Source: Streptomyces sp. NBC_01381 (GTDB taxonomy: Bacteria; Actinomycetota; Actinomycetes; Streptomycetales; Streptomycetaceae). Taken from it: DNA of 64,000 nt. Positions 49,314 through 57,387 of this stretch are shown piece by piece (positions within the stretch are counted from its first letter, which is position 1; every line of letters begins with the position of its first letter). Under the pieces are notes generated by a model. That model made no database searches, was not told the origin of the DNA, and saw only the letters and a list, made by a program, of their open reading frames with translations. A program made the translations under genes and the position numbers. Location of the stretch: NCBI RefSeq assembly GCF_026340305.1, contig NZ_JAPEPI010000003.1, positions 248,001 to 312,000 of the forward strand, given 5' to 3'.

Positions 49314-50603
49314 ATGGCCACCGGGATTCCGCCGCGCGACGCTTCCGCCCAGGACGTGAAGGCGGGGCTGCTGCTGCGTCGTTGGAAGTTGTGGATCGTT
49401 CCGGGTGTGCTCAGTGGCTTTGTCGCACTCGCCCTTTCCCTGCTGTACATGGGCGGCATCCTCACGCCCGCCGACCATCTGGACCGGCTGCCCATCGCCC
49501 TGGTGAATTCGGACACGGACAAGCCGCTGCCGGGTCAGCAGGAGAATCTCGGCTCCCAGGTGAGTGCCGGCATCGTCTCCTCCACTCCGCGTGGGGATGT
49601 CGACTGGCGCAGGATCAGCCGCGCAGAGGCTCAGGACGAGCTGGCCTCCGGCAAGGTCTACGGAGCGCTGGAGATTCCCTCCGGCTTCACGTCCGCCGTG
49701 GGATCGCTGGCCTCCGGGAAAGCCACTGCCCAGCCGACCCTGACGACGCTCACCAATCCCGGAATGGGCAGCCTCGGCTCGTCCCTGGCCGGGCAGATCA
49801 CCCAACGGGCGGCGCACCAGGCTTCCACGGGCATCGGCAAGCAGCTGGTGTCGTCACCGGAAGTCGCCAAGGCGAGTTCCACCACGCGGGTGCTGCTCGC
49901 CGACCCGGTCGCGGTGAGCACCAAGGTCGGCCACCCGATCGGTACGCACACCGGTCTGGGCCTGAGCGCCTTCTACTACACCCTGCTGCTGGTCCTGACC
50001 GGATTCCTCGCCGCCAACCTCATCCACAACACCGTCGACAGCTCACTCGGCTACGCGGACAGCGAGATCGGCCCCTGGCACTCCCGGCAACCCACCGTTC
50101 CCATCAGCCGCACCCAGATGCTGCTCCTGAAAATGGTCATGACCGCGGGTCTCTCGCTCCTGACGACCACGCTTCTCATGGTGGCGACGGTCTCGATCCT
50201 GGGCATGGACGCGCCGCACCCGGCGCTGCTGTGGGTGTTCTCCTGCTGTGCGAGTCTCTCCGTCGGCCTCGGGGTTCAGGCGATCAACGCCGCCTTCGGC
50301 AGCATCGGCCAGCTGGTCGCCATGTTCGTCTTCATCGCGCTCGCGCTCCCGTCGTCCGGCGCCACGGTCCCGCTGGAAGCCACGCCGGGCTTCTACCGCT
50401 TCCTCGCCACGTTCGAACCCATGCGCCAACTCGTCGCCGGCGTCCGGGCGATCGTCTACTTCGACGCCCGCGCCGACGCCGGACTCACCCGGGGCTGGAT
50501 CATGATCGCGGTCGGTTTCGTCGCCGCGCTCGTGTTCGGCTTCGCCATGACCCGCTATTACGACCGCAAGGGCCTGCACCGGATGGTGCCGCAGCCGGGG
50601 TGA
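49314..50603 (+). CDS. YhgE/Pip-like (DUF3533/ABC-2 type) membrane protein
   Basis: A 429-residue protein. One N-terminal membrane segment (WIVPGVLSGFVALALSLLYM) is followed by a large extracytoplasmic domain of about 170 residues containing LPIALVNSDTDKPLPGQQEN, the typical VN-D family motif. About five C-terminal membrane segments then form an ABC-2 permease-like bundle. ATG 49314 follows AAAGGGG. Relatives include phage-infection protein Pip and SNG1-like proteins. It has no ATPase partner here. Function is not established; it may act as a stress-linked exporter. Confidence 0.82.
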   Translation: MATGIPPRDASAQDVKAGLLLRRWKLWIVPGVLSGFVALALSLLYMGGILTPADHLDRLPIALVNSDTDKPLPGQQENLGSQVSAGIVSSTPRGDVDWRRISRAEAQDELASGKVYGALEIPSGFTSAVGSLASGKATAQPTLTTLTNPGMGSLGSSLAGQITQRAAHQASTGIGKQLVSSPEVAKASSTTRVLLADPVAVSTKVGHPIGTHTGLGLSAFYYTLLLVLTGFLAANLIHNTVDSSLGYADSEIGPWHSRQPTVPISRTQMLLLKMVMTAGLSLLTTTLLMVATVSILGMDAPHPALLWVFSCCASLSVGLGVQAINAAFGSIGQLVAMFVFIALALPSSGATVPLEATPGFYRFLATFEPMRQLVAGVRAIVYFDARADAGLTRGWIMIAVGFVAALVFGFAMTRYYDRKGLHRMVPQPG

Positions 50604-50655
50604 CGGTCCTCGTCGCAATCGGCGGCTCGCCGTGGCAGCCGGAGTGGCTGGTGCC

Positions 50656-51138
50656 TCAGCCCTCCCCCGCAGCGCCCGTCCCGCCCAGCGACACGATCGT
50701 CACGGCCGACTCTCCACCGGGCGTCTTGTAGCTGACGCTGTCACCCGCGCGGTGGCCGAGCAGCGCACAACCCATGGGACTGTCGTACGTGACCATCGTC
50801 GGGTCCAGCGGCTCCGCGACCTCACCGATCTCGACGGTCCCCTCCGTGCCGTCCGAGAACCGCACGGTGACCGTGCTGCCCATCCCGACCTCGTCGGTCG
50901 ATGGCGGACCCGCGTCGTCCGCCTGGCGGAGCCGCAGGGTGATCTCGGTGATGCGGTCGTCGAGGCGTCCGATGACGGCCAGCCGCCGCAACTCGTCGGC
51001 CTGGTCGGCGCGGTCGCCCGTTTCGTTGGTGTCCTGCAGCGTCGCGGCATCCGCTTTCCGTTCGGCGCGCAGGTCTGCGAGCTCCTTCTCGAGCGCGCGA
51101 CGAGCGCCGGCACCGATCGGTCGGGGATCTCCGTTCAT
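50656..51138 (-). CDS. GreA/GreB-family transcript-elongation factor
   Basis: A 160-residue protein. An N-terminal antiparallel coiled coil (residues about 8-75, LEKELADLRAERKADAATL) has an acidic tip (TNETGDRADQADE). The C-terminal FKBP-like domain is PLDPTMVTYDSPMGCALLG then HRAGDSVSYKTPGG, the Gre signature. The GTG and ATG at 51141/51138 are adjacent; GGGAG is 5 nt before the ATG. Gre factors rescue backtracked RNA polymerase; this looks like an accessory paralogue. It is the last gene of the Clp operon. Confidence 0.88.
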   Translation of the reverse strand: MNGDPRPIGAGARRALEKELADLRAERKADAATLQDTNETGDRADQADELRRLAVIGRLDDRITEITLRLRQADDAGPPSTDEVGMGSTVTVRFSDGTEGTVEIGEVAEPLDPTMVTYDSPMGCALLGHRAGDSVSYKTPGGESAVTIVSLGGTGAAGEG

Positions 51139-51156
51139 CACTGCTCCCGTGAACTG

Positions 51157-51438
51157 TCAGCTTTCGTAGTCACTCGGCGGAAAGGCATCACGCTGCGCAC
51201 GGGTCTTCTTGCCCGTCGGCATGTCGCCTTGGTCGACTTCGCGGTCGACTTCGGCCTGCGCATCTTCGTACTGTGCCTCGGAACTCTCCCGCTTCTTCAC
51301 GGGAATTCCCGCGTCCCGCTCGTCTTCCCGCGTGCGACGCTCCAGTTGCTCCTCGTCGGGTCGCAGGGGCATTCCTCGGCTGTGGTCCGTGTCCGGGTTG
51401 CCTTCGACTTTCCGGTTGGACTTGTGGTGACCCGCCAT
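51157..51438 (-). CDS. small, highly charged hydrophilic protein
   Basis: A 93-residue protein with almost no hydrophobic residues. It is rich in Asp, Glu, Arg and Lys (for example RPDEEQLERRTREDERDAGI and DAQAEVDREVDQGDMPTGKK) and probably disordered. ATG 51438 follows AAGGAGG. It sits 23 bp after the Clp-type AAA+ gene and 18 bp before the Gre-like gene, so it belongs to the same transcript. Such small polar proteins often act in stress protection or as adaptors; no family is recognised. Confidence 0.7.
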   Translation of the reverse strand: MAGHHKSNRKVEGNPDTDHSRGMPLRPDEEQLERRTREDERDAGIPVKKRESSEAQYEDAQAEVDREVDQGDMPTGKKTRAQRDAFPPSDYES

Positions 51439-51461
51439 GTGTCCTCCTTGCCTGAGTGTTC

Positions 51462-53987
51462 TTACCGGTCGCCGTCGGTGGATTCCGTGGGATCCGCGGC
51501 GGCTCCCTTGCGTACGGTGCAATGGAGCGTGTCGTTCTCCACGTCGGCGACGATGGTGTCGCCCGGGTCCGCCTCACCGCCGAGCAGGAAGGAGGCGATG
51601 CGGTTGTCGAGCTCGGCCTGAATCGTGCGGCGCAGCGGACGGGCACCGAATTCCGGCTGGTGGCCATGGGCGACGAGCAACTTCTTGGCCGCGTCGGTGA
51701 CTTCCAGATTGATGCCCTGGGCGTGCACCCGGTGCTTGCTCTGGTCGAGGAGGTGATCCACGATCTGCGACAGGTCGTCCTCGGTGAGGCTGTGGAAGAT
51801 GATGATGTCGTCGATGCGGTTGAGGAATTCGGGCAGGAACCGCGTCCGCAGTTCCCCCATCAACTCGTCCTTGATCTCGGACACATCGCCTTCGTGCGCG
51901 AGAATGCGATGGGCGCCGATATTTGACGTCATGATGACGACGCAGTGCCGGAAGTCGACGGTGCGTCCCTGGGCGTCGGTAAGACGTCCGTCGTCGAGGA
52001 TCTGCAGCAGCGTGTTGAAGACGTCGGGGTGGGCCTTTTCCACCTCGTCGAACAGCACCACGCTGTAGGGCTGCCGGCGGACCTTCTCCGTGAGCTGGCC
52101 GGCCTCTTCGTAACCGACGTATCCGGGCGGGGCGCCGACGAGCCGGGCGACGGTGTGCTTCTCCTGGAACTCGCTCATGTCGAAGCGGATCATGTGATCC
52201 TCGTCGCCGAACAGCAACTCGGCGAGCGTCTTGGCGAGTTCGGTCTTGCCCACGCCGGTGGGGCCGAGGAAGAGGAACGAGCCGACGGGGCGGTTGGGGT
52301 CGCCCATGCCCGCACGGTTGCGGCGTACGGCCTCCGAGACGGCGGTGACCGCCTCGTCCTGGCCGACGATCCTGGCGTGCATCTCCTCTTCGAGCTTGAG
52401 GAGCTTCTCCTTCTCGCTCGCGGTGAGCTGGGAGACCGGGATCCCGGTGCGGCGGGAGACGACATCGGCGATGTCGTCGGCGGTGACGGAGACGACGCCC
52501 TCGCGGCGCTCCTCGATGCCCGCGAGTTCGCCTTCCGCCTCGGCGATCTGCCGCTTGAGGTCGGAGGCCTTCTCGAAGTCCTCACCGGCCACCGCATGAG
52601 CCTGCTCGCGGCGGAGTTTGGCGATGCGGTCCTCGCGGCTGACGACCTCGGTGGAGCGACCCGTACTGCGCAGGCGGACACGGGCGCCCGCCTGGTCCAT
52701 CAGGTCGATGGCCTTGTCCGGCAGGAACCGGTCGCTGATGTACCGGTCGGACAGCTCGGCCGCCGCCGCCAGGGCGCCGTCGGCGAAGCGGACCTGGTGG
52801 TGGGCTTCGTAGGCGTCCCGCAGCCCCTCCAGGATCTGCACCGTCTGCTCCACGGTCGGCTCCGGGATCAGTACGGGCTGGAAGCGGCGCTCCAGGGCGG
52901 CGTCCTTCTCGATGTGCTTGCGGTACTCGTCGATGGTCGTCGCGCCGACGACGTGCAGCTCTCCGCGTGCCAGCGCGGGCTTGAGCATGTTGCCCGCGTC
53001 CATCGACCCCTCGCCGGTGGCGCCCGCGCCCACGACCGTATGGAGTTCGTCGATGAACAGGATGATGTCGCCGCTGGCTTCCTGGACGTCCTCGATGACC
53101 TTCTTCAGGCGCTCCTCGAACTGGCCTCGGTACTGTGCGCCGGCCACCATGCCGGAGAGGTCGAGCGAGACGACCCTCTTGTCCTTCAGGGTCGCCGGGA
53201 CTTCGCCGGCCACGATCCGCTGCGCCAGGCCTTCGACGATGGCGGTCTTGCCGACGCCGGGCTCGCCGATGAGCACAGGGTTGTTCTTGGATCGCCGCGA
53301 GAGGATCTCGACGGTCTGCTCGATCTCATCGGACCGCCCGACGACCGGGTCGAGCTTTCCGGCCTTCGCTTCCTCCGTCAGGTCCCGCCCGAACTCGTCC
53401 AGGGTCGTGGCCGGCTTCTCCTTCTTCGCGTCGGCCGGGAATCCGTCCGAGCGGGCCGCCTGGTCCGCGAGGCCCGACAGCCGCTCCGGGTCAAGGCCCT
53501 CCGCGCGCAGCAGCCGGTTGGCGCCCGAGTCGGCGCCGTCGAGGAGCGCGCTGAGAATGTGCTCGGGCCCGATGTACGAAACCCCGGCGGCCTGCGAGTG
53601 GGCGTAGGCGGTTGCCAGGGTGCGCTTGGCCGCCGGTGTCAGTCCTGGTTCCGCGGACGGCTCACCGGACTCCCTTGGCAGGACCGCGTCGAGTTCCGAG
53701 GCGAGCTTGTCGGGATTCACGCCGACCTGGGAGAGCAATTTGCGCGCGGGGTCGACCTGTGCGGACGCCCAGAGCAGGTGCTCCGTGTCGAGGTCGGGGG
53801 TTCCGTCCTTGACCGCTCGCTGCGCGGCCAGATTCAGGAGTTCCTGCGAGGAATCGGTCAGGAGCCGCCCGATGGGAACGCGCTGAACGGCCGGTGGCGA
53901 CGATGCCGGGGACATTCCGAAAAACCGATTCAACATCTCGCTGAAGGGGTCAGAGGAACCGAACCCTGAACCGAAGGACATCGACAT
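51462..53987 (-). CDS. Clp/Hsp100 AAA+ ATPase, ClpC-like but without an obvious ClpP-docking loop
   Basis: An 841-residue protein. It has a Gly/Ser/Phe-rich head (1-40) and paired Clp N repeats (about 40-180). The first AAA+ domain has GEPGVGKT near 240 and LFIDELHTVVGAG. A short UVR-type middle segment (AVAGEDFEKASDLKRQIAEA) follows, then a second AAA+ domain with LGPTGVGKTELA near 570 and VVLFDEVEKAHPD. The short middle segment is ClpC-like. The stretch after TSNIGAHRILAHEGD lacks the G-F tripeptide used for ClpP docking, which is more ClpB-like. It therefore probably disaggregates or remodels proteins rather than feeding ClpP. ATG 53987 follows AGGAG. First gene of a three-gene operon. Confidence 0.88.
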   Translation of the reverse strand: MSMSFGSGFGSSDPFSEMLNRFFGMSPASSPPAVQRVPIGRLLTDSSQELLNLAAQRAVKDGTPDLDTEHLLWASAQVDPARKLLSQVGVNPDKLASELDAVLPRESGEPSAEPGLTPAAKRTLATAYAHSQAAGVSYIGPEHILSALLDGADSGANRLLRAEGLDPERLSGLADQAARSDGFPADAKKEKPATTLDEFGRDLTEEAKAGKLDPVVGRSDEIEQTVEILSRRSKNNPVLIGEPGVGKTAIVEGLAQRIVAGEVPATLKDKRVVSLDLSGMVAGAQYRGQFEERLKKVIEDVQEASGDIILFIDELHTVVGAGATGEGSMDAGNMLKPALARGELHVVGATTIDEYRKHIEKDAALERRFQPVLIPEPTVEQTVQILEGLRDAYEAHHQVRFADGALAAAAELSDRYISDRFLPDKAIDLMDQAGARVRLRSTGRSTEVVSREDRIAKLRREQAHAVAGEDFEKASDLKRQIAEAEGELAGIEERREGVVSVTADDIADVVSRRTGIPVSQLTASEKEKLLKLEEEMHARIVGQDEAVTAVSEAVRRNRAGMGDPNRPVGSFLFLGPTGVGKTELAKTLAELLFGDEDHMIRFDMSEFQEKHTVARLVGAPPGYVGYEEAGQLTEKVRRQPYSVVLFDEVEKAHPDVFNTLLQILDDGRLTDAQGRTVDFRHCVVIMTSNIGAHRILAHEGDVSEIKDELMGELRTRFLPEFLNRIDDIIIFHSLTEDDLSQIVDHLLDQSKHRVHAQGINLEVTDAAKKLLVAHGHQPEFGARPLRRTIQAELDNRIASFLLGGEADPGDTIVADVENDTLHCTVRKGAAADPTESTDGDR

Positions 53988-54126
53988 CGCAGCTCCTGGT
54001 ACCGAGGGGGATCTGTACAACTGAAACGCGATGTCCACTGCTCTGCAAGCGGAGATAAATGCAGGCGGGAACGAGAATTGAGGGGCTGCTCAGCCGCTCG
54101 TATCCGGGCTGAGCGTCACCACTGGG

Positions 54127-54180
54127 GGTGATCGGGGCGAGCTCGCGGTTCAGGTTGTTCATGCCGGTGGGCGTGGTCAT
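54127..54180 (-). pseudogene. 5' fragment of an encapsulin shell-protein gene
   Basis: Starting at ATG 54180 the first 18 codons read MTTPTGMNNLNRELAPIT. The N-N-L-x-R-E-L-A-P-I segment is the conserved N-terminus of encapsulin shell proteins (HK97 fold). After codon 18 the similarity ends abruptly and the frame runs into the Clp promoter region, so at least 230 codons are missing. The start overlaps the DyP pseudogene stop by 4 bp (ATGA), the normal cargo-shell coupling. Confidence 0.75.
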
Positions 54181-54729
54181 GATCGGACTCCTTTCAGGCT
54201 GCCGATCCCCAGGGAGCCATCGGTGGACATCACATCGCCCGGCGCGGCGGGGAGGTCATCGAGGAAATCAGCGGTCGGCACATGAAACAGGCATCCGGTG
54301 ACCGCCGTGGAGAATTCGAGGATCCGGTCGTGCAGCCCCGGCCGGCCACCCGCGTCGGCGGCATTCCCCTCGGGGTTCTCGCTGCCGTCGACGAAGCCGA
54401 GCAGATCGCGGTGATCGGACGGGCCAGTTCGAAGCAGAGGTCCATGCGTTGGGCGCGTACGTGAAAGAGGAGGTCGTCGGCGGTGGCCGGAGCGCGGTGG
54501 CGCTGACCGGCCAACTCCACGAAGGGATGCAGGTCTTGGGGTCGCGGTCCGCTGAAGAGCTGGTCCCAGGCCTCAGAGCCGATGCCGACGACGCAGCTCA
54601 GCCGGTCGTTCGGGCGCACGGAAGGCCACCGAGCGCTTCAGAGCCGATACGTCCTCCAGCAGGCCACAGACCGTGTCCTCACCGCCCGATCTGATGGTGA
54701 CCACAAGGAACACGGCGGCTCTGGCCGGC
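54177..54729 (-). pseudogene. DyP-type peroxidase pseudogene retaining an encapsulin cargo-loading tail
   Basis: Fragments in order match a DyP peroxidase. Frame 1 has AAVFLVVTIRSGGEDTV and LEDVSALKRSVAFRAP. A one-base shift near 54610 leads to RLSCVVGIGSEAWDQLFSGP and RAPATADDLLFHVRAQRMDL. A deletion and frame change follow, then DLLGFVDGSENPEG near 54380-54405. A large deletion removes the haem-ligand region, after which comes ILEFSTAVTGCLFHVPTADF. It ends with DGSLGIGSLKG (54189-54221), the encapsulation-targeting peptide. The protein cannot be functional. The 5' end is also truncated near 54730. Confidence 0.85.
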
Positions 54730-54750
54730 GGGACGATCAGCCGGTGACGA

Positions 54751-55383
54751 TCAACCGGTGACGATTCCCGTGACGAGGTTGATGGTCGTGGCGAGGATGC
54801 TGGTGCCGAAGACGTAGGCCAGCACCGAGTGCCGCAGGACGACCGAGCGGATCGTCGGACTCGACACGTCGGTGTCGGACACCTGGTAGGTCATGCCGAG
54901 GTTGTAACTGAAGTAGAGGAAGTCCCGGTACGCGGGCGGGTCACCGGAGTTGAAGTCGATCCCGCCCGATGCGGTGTAGTACATGTACGCGTAACGGGCC
55001 GCGTACATCAGATGGAGCGCCGCCCAGGACATGAACACGCCGCCGAGTGCGACCGCGGCCCCGGCATGGCCGCTGTCGGTGTCACCGAGCAGAAGCAACA
55101 GCACGATGGCGACGAGTCCGCACAGGGCGGTGGCCACGACCACGAGCTCCTCGATGACGGGCCGGAAGTCCTCGCGGCGGGCATTGTCGCGCGTGGCCTT
55201 GGCATCCATCGGCCACAGCACCATCCAGCCCGCCACGACAAAGGCCAGTTCCGTCACGGCGATGCCGGCGAGCACGCCAAGGGGAATGCCGCTCGCGATG
55301 CCCACGACCACGCCGGCGACAGCCCCGACGACCACCGCGCTGCTCAGCCGCGGGACCGCGGAACTGGGCAAAATGGCGCTCAT
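54751..55383 (-). CDS. DUF1345 membrane protein
   Basis: A 210-residue protein with five hydrophobic segments (such as AVVVGAVAGVVVGIASGIPL, AGIAVTELAFVVAGWMVLWP, LCGLVAIVLLLLLGD). The DUF1345 hallmark block is GGIDFNSGDPPAYRDFLYFS followed by YNLGMTYQVSDTDVSS. ATG 55383 and GTG 55407 are both in frame. A TACCGT hexamer ending 8 nt before the ATG could be a -10 element, so the transcript may be leaderless. Function unknown. Confidence 0.85.
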   Translation of the reverse strand: MSAILPSSAVPRLSSAVVVGAVAGVVVGIASGIPLGVLAGIAVTELAFVVAGWMVLWPMDAKATRDNARREDFRPVIEELVVVATALCGLVAIVLLLLLGDTDSGHAGAAVALGGVFMSWAALHLMYAARYAYMYYTASGGIDFNSGDPPAYRDFLYFSYNLGMTYQVSDTDVSSPTIRSVVLRHSVLAYVFGTSILATTINLVTGIVTG

Positions 55384-55413
55384 GGGCCATAACGGTAGTC
55401 GCCGCACCGCGGC

Positions 55414-56013
55414 TCAGCCCGGCGAGCCCACTCGCTCCGCCCGCTCGAGGAGAACCTCCGCCGCCGCCCGTGCGTGTCGGCCGTAGTCCGCGTCACCCAG
55501 CACCATCGCGCGACTGGCCGCCCCGTCCGCGAGGGTGGCCAGCTGTTCGGCGAGGGCGACCGGTTCGCGGCAGCCCAGCTCCGTCACCAGTGCGGCGATC
55601 AGCTGCACCATCCGCAGCTTCTGTTCACGGGCGTAGGAGTGGGCCGCGCTCTCCGGGTCGGGGAACTCCGCGGCGGCATCGATGAACGGACACCCCCGTA
55701 CCGGATTCGCGTCCCCCGCGGGCTGCTCGAACAGCTTGAGGATCCGTTCCCGCGGGGGGATGTCCTCGCGGGTCAGCACGCTTTCCAGCGTGGCACCCGA
55801 CGACGCGAGGTCCTGCAGGTGGGCGATGACCAGGTCGTTCTTGGTCCGAAAGTGCGCGTAGAGCGTCCGCTTGGACACCGGCGCTTCCTCCGCGACCTGC
55901 TCCATGCCGGTCGCGTTGATCCCCTGGGCCGCGAACAGCTGTGCGGCGGCAGCCAGAATCCGCTCCCGCCCTCCGCGCCCCCGCCGTTGAGATGTCGTAG
56001 CCGTCGCACTCAT
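55414..56013 (-). CDS. TetR-family repressor
   Basis: A 199-residue protein. The HTH is in RILAAAAQLFAAQGINATGM then EQVAEEAPVSKRTLYAHFRT (residues about 18-60). The C-terminal region (PFIDAAAEFPDPESAAHSYA) resembles the TetR_C type found in regulators of oxidoreductase genes. It is divergent from the nitroreductase gene, with two matching operators between them. The ligand is unknown, possibly an electrophile or quinone given the target. Confidence 0.9.
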   Translation of the reverse strand: MSATATTSQRRGRGGRERILAAAAQLFAAQGINATGMEQVAEEAPVSKRTLYAHFRTKNDLVIAHLQDLASSGATLESVLTREDIPPRERILKLFEQPAGDANPVRGCPFIDAAAEFPDPESAAHSYAREQKLRMVQLIAALVTELGCREPVALAEQLATLADGAASRAMVLGDADYGRHARAAAEVLLERAERVGSPG

Positions 56014-56020
56014 GAGGCAA

Positions 56021-56090
56021 GTATACGTACGCGTTTACTTCCCAAGGTGCGCACTGCTACGGTCCCTCCCAAGTAAACGCACCCGTTTAC
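56021..56090. promoter_or_regulatory. two 18-bp TetR operators
   Basis: Site A (56021-56038) reads GTATACG-N4-CGTTTAC. Site B (56073-56090) reads GTAAACG-N4-CGTTTAC and is a perfect dyad. Site A starts 8 bp upstream of the TetR start codon and site B ends 30 bp upstream of the nitroreductase start, so one repressor can control both genes. Confidence 0.88.
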
Positions 56091-56120
56091 ATAAATGAAC
56101 GGCCTTGAGGAGGAGTCCCT

Positions 56121-56810
56121 ATGAGCAAGCCGGTGCCCACAGAGCTGAGTGGCTGCGCGGAGAAGCTGGTCCGTGGCCGTCACGCGACCCGGGCGTTCCG
56201 TCCGGGAGCCGTGCCCGAGGACACGATGCATGCGATCTTCTCGCTGGCCGGCGCCGCGCCGTCCAATTCCAACGCACAACCATGGCAGGTGGAAGTGGTG
56301 AGCGGCGCGGCGCGTGAGCGACTGGCGGACGCCTTGCGGGCGGCCCATGCCGAGAAGCGCGTCTCGGCGGACTTCCCGTATTCCGAAGGGATGTACTCGC
56401 CGACTCACCAGGCGCGCCGGGCGGCGTTCGGCGGCGAGCTGTACGGAGCGCTGGGCATCGGTCCCGACGACCACGCGGCACGCGCGGCCTACGACGCGCA
56501 GAGCCTGCGCTTCTACGGCGCGCCACACGCCGCGTTCCTGTTTGTCACCGGAGACGGCGGGGCCCGCCTTGCCGCGGATGTCGGCGCCTACATGCAGACG
56601 CTGCTCCTGGCGATGACCGCGTACGGCGTGGACAGTTGCCCGCAGGGGCTGCTCAGCTTCTACGCCGACACCGTCCGCGCCGAACTCGGCGTGACCGAAG
56701 GAAAGCTGCTCCTGGGCATCTCGTTCGGCTATGCCGACGAGGCCGCCCCGGTGAACCGGATCACCACCGAGCGGTCCTCGCTCGCGTCAACCACGGCCTT
56801 CCATGGCTAG
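56121..56810 (+). CDS. nitroreductase-family FMN oxidoreductase
   Basis: A 229-residue protein. FMN phosphate-binding residues are in GRHATRAFRPG (R-x-x-T-R), and FMN-binding PSNSNAQPW follows. The C-terminal block is KLLLGISFGYADEAAPVNRI, also typical. The family reduces nitro groups, quinones or enones with NAD(P)H as homodimers. ATG 56121 follows GAGGAGG. Control by the divergent TetR repressor through two operators suggests inducible detoxification. It converges on the AhpD-like gene with a 26-bp gap. Confidence 0.9.
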   Translation: MSKPVPTELSGCAEKLVRGRHATRAFRPGAVPEDTMHAIFSLAGAAPSNSNAQPWQVEVVSGAARERLADALRAAHAEKRVSADFPYSEGMYSPTHQARRAAFGGELYGALGIGPDDHAARAAYDAQSLRFYGAPHAAFLFVTGDGGARLAADVGAYMQTLLLAMTAYGVDSCPQGLLSFYADTVRAELGVTEGKLLLGISFGYADEAAPVNRITTERSSLASTTAFHG

Positions 56811-56836
56811 GGACCTCCGTTTGACCACAGCCCTGG

Positions 56837-57310
56837 CTATGCGAACTGGCCGGGCTGGTAGTCGCCCGCGGGCTGCTGGACGATGACGTTTCCCCGGTTG
56901 AAGGCGTTGATCAGCGCGATGGTCGACACCAGGGCGGCCAACTGCTCCTCGTCGTAGTGCTTGGCGGCGTTCGCCCAGGCCTCATCGGTGACCCCGCCGG
57001 CCGCGTCCGCGATACGGGTGCCCTGCTCCGTCAGCTCCAACGCCGCGCGCTCGGCGTCGCTGAAGACCTTCGCCTCGCGCCAGGCCGCGACCAGGTTGAG
57101 GCGCAGGGACGTCTCACCGGCGGCGGCAGCGTCCTTGGTGTGCATGTCGGTGCAGAATCCGCAGCCGTTGATCTGGCTGGCGCGGAGCTTCACCAGCTCC
57201 TGCGTCGCGGCCGGCAGCGTGGACTCCGCGAGCACCTTGCCGGCGGCGACCAGGTGCTTGCCGAACTTGGCTGCGACCGGGCTGGTGAAGAAGTTCAGGC
57301 GGGCTTCCAT
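56837..57310 (-). CDS. AhpD-like carboxymuconolactone-decarboxylase-family peroxidase
   Basis: A 157-residue protein. The catalytic motif is NGCGFCTDMHTKDA (C-x-x-C-x-x-x-H), the AhpD-type redox centre. The flanking TLPAATQELVKLRASQ and WREAKVFSDAERAALELTE are also typical. These proteins reduce peroxides using thiols, often as trimers. ATG 57310. It sits next to a TetR/nitroreductase pair, in a small redox-defence neighbourhood. An independent promoter is needed because it is transcribed in the opposite direction. Confidence 0.9.
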   Translation of the reverse strand: MEARLNFFTSPVAAKFGKHLVAAGKVLAESTLPAATQELVKLRASQINGCGFCTDMHTKDAAAAGETSLRLNLVAAWREAKVFSDAERAALELTEQGTRIADAAGGVTDEAWANAAKHYDEEQLAALVSTIALINAFNRGNVIVQQPAGDYQPGQFA

Positions 57311-57387
57311 GATGCGCTCCAGTGTCGTTGCGGGTGCCTACACCCTTCCGACGGAACAGCTCCGCGAAATGTGACACGGCTGCCCGA

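Noticed and set aside
53950..54180. A 76-residue protein starting MTTPTGMNNLNRELAPIT
   Set aside because: Only the first 18 codons resemble encapsulin. The rest is unrelated sequence that overlaps the Clp start, so I treat it as a gene fragment.
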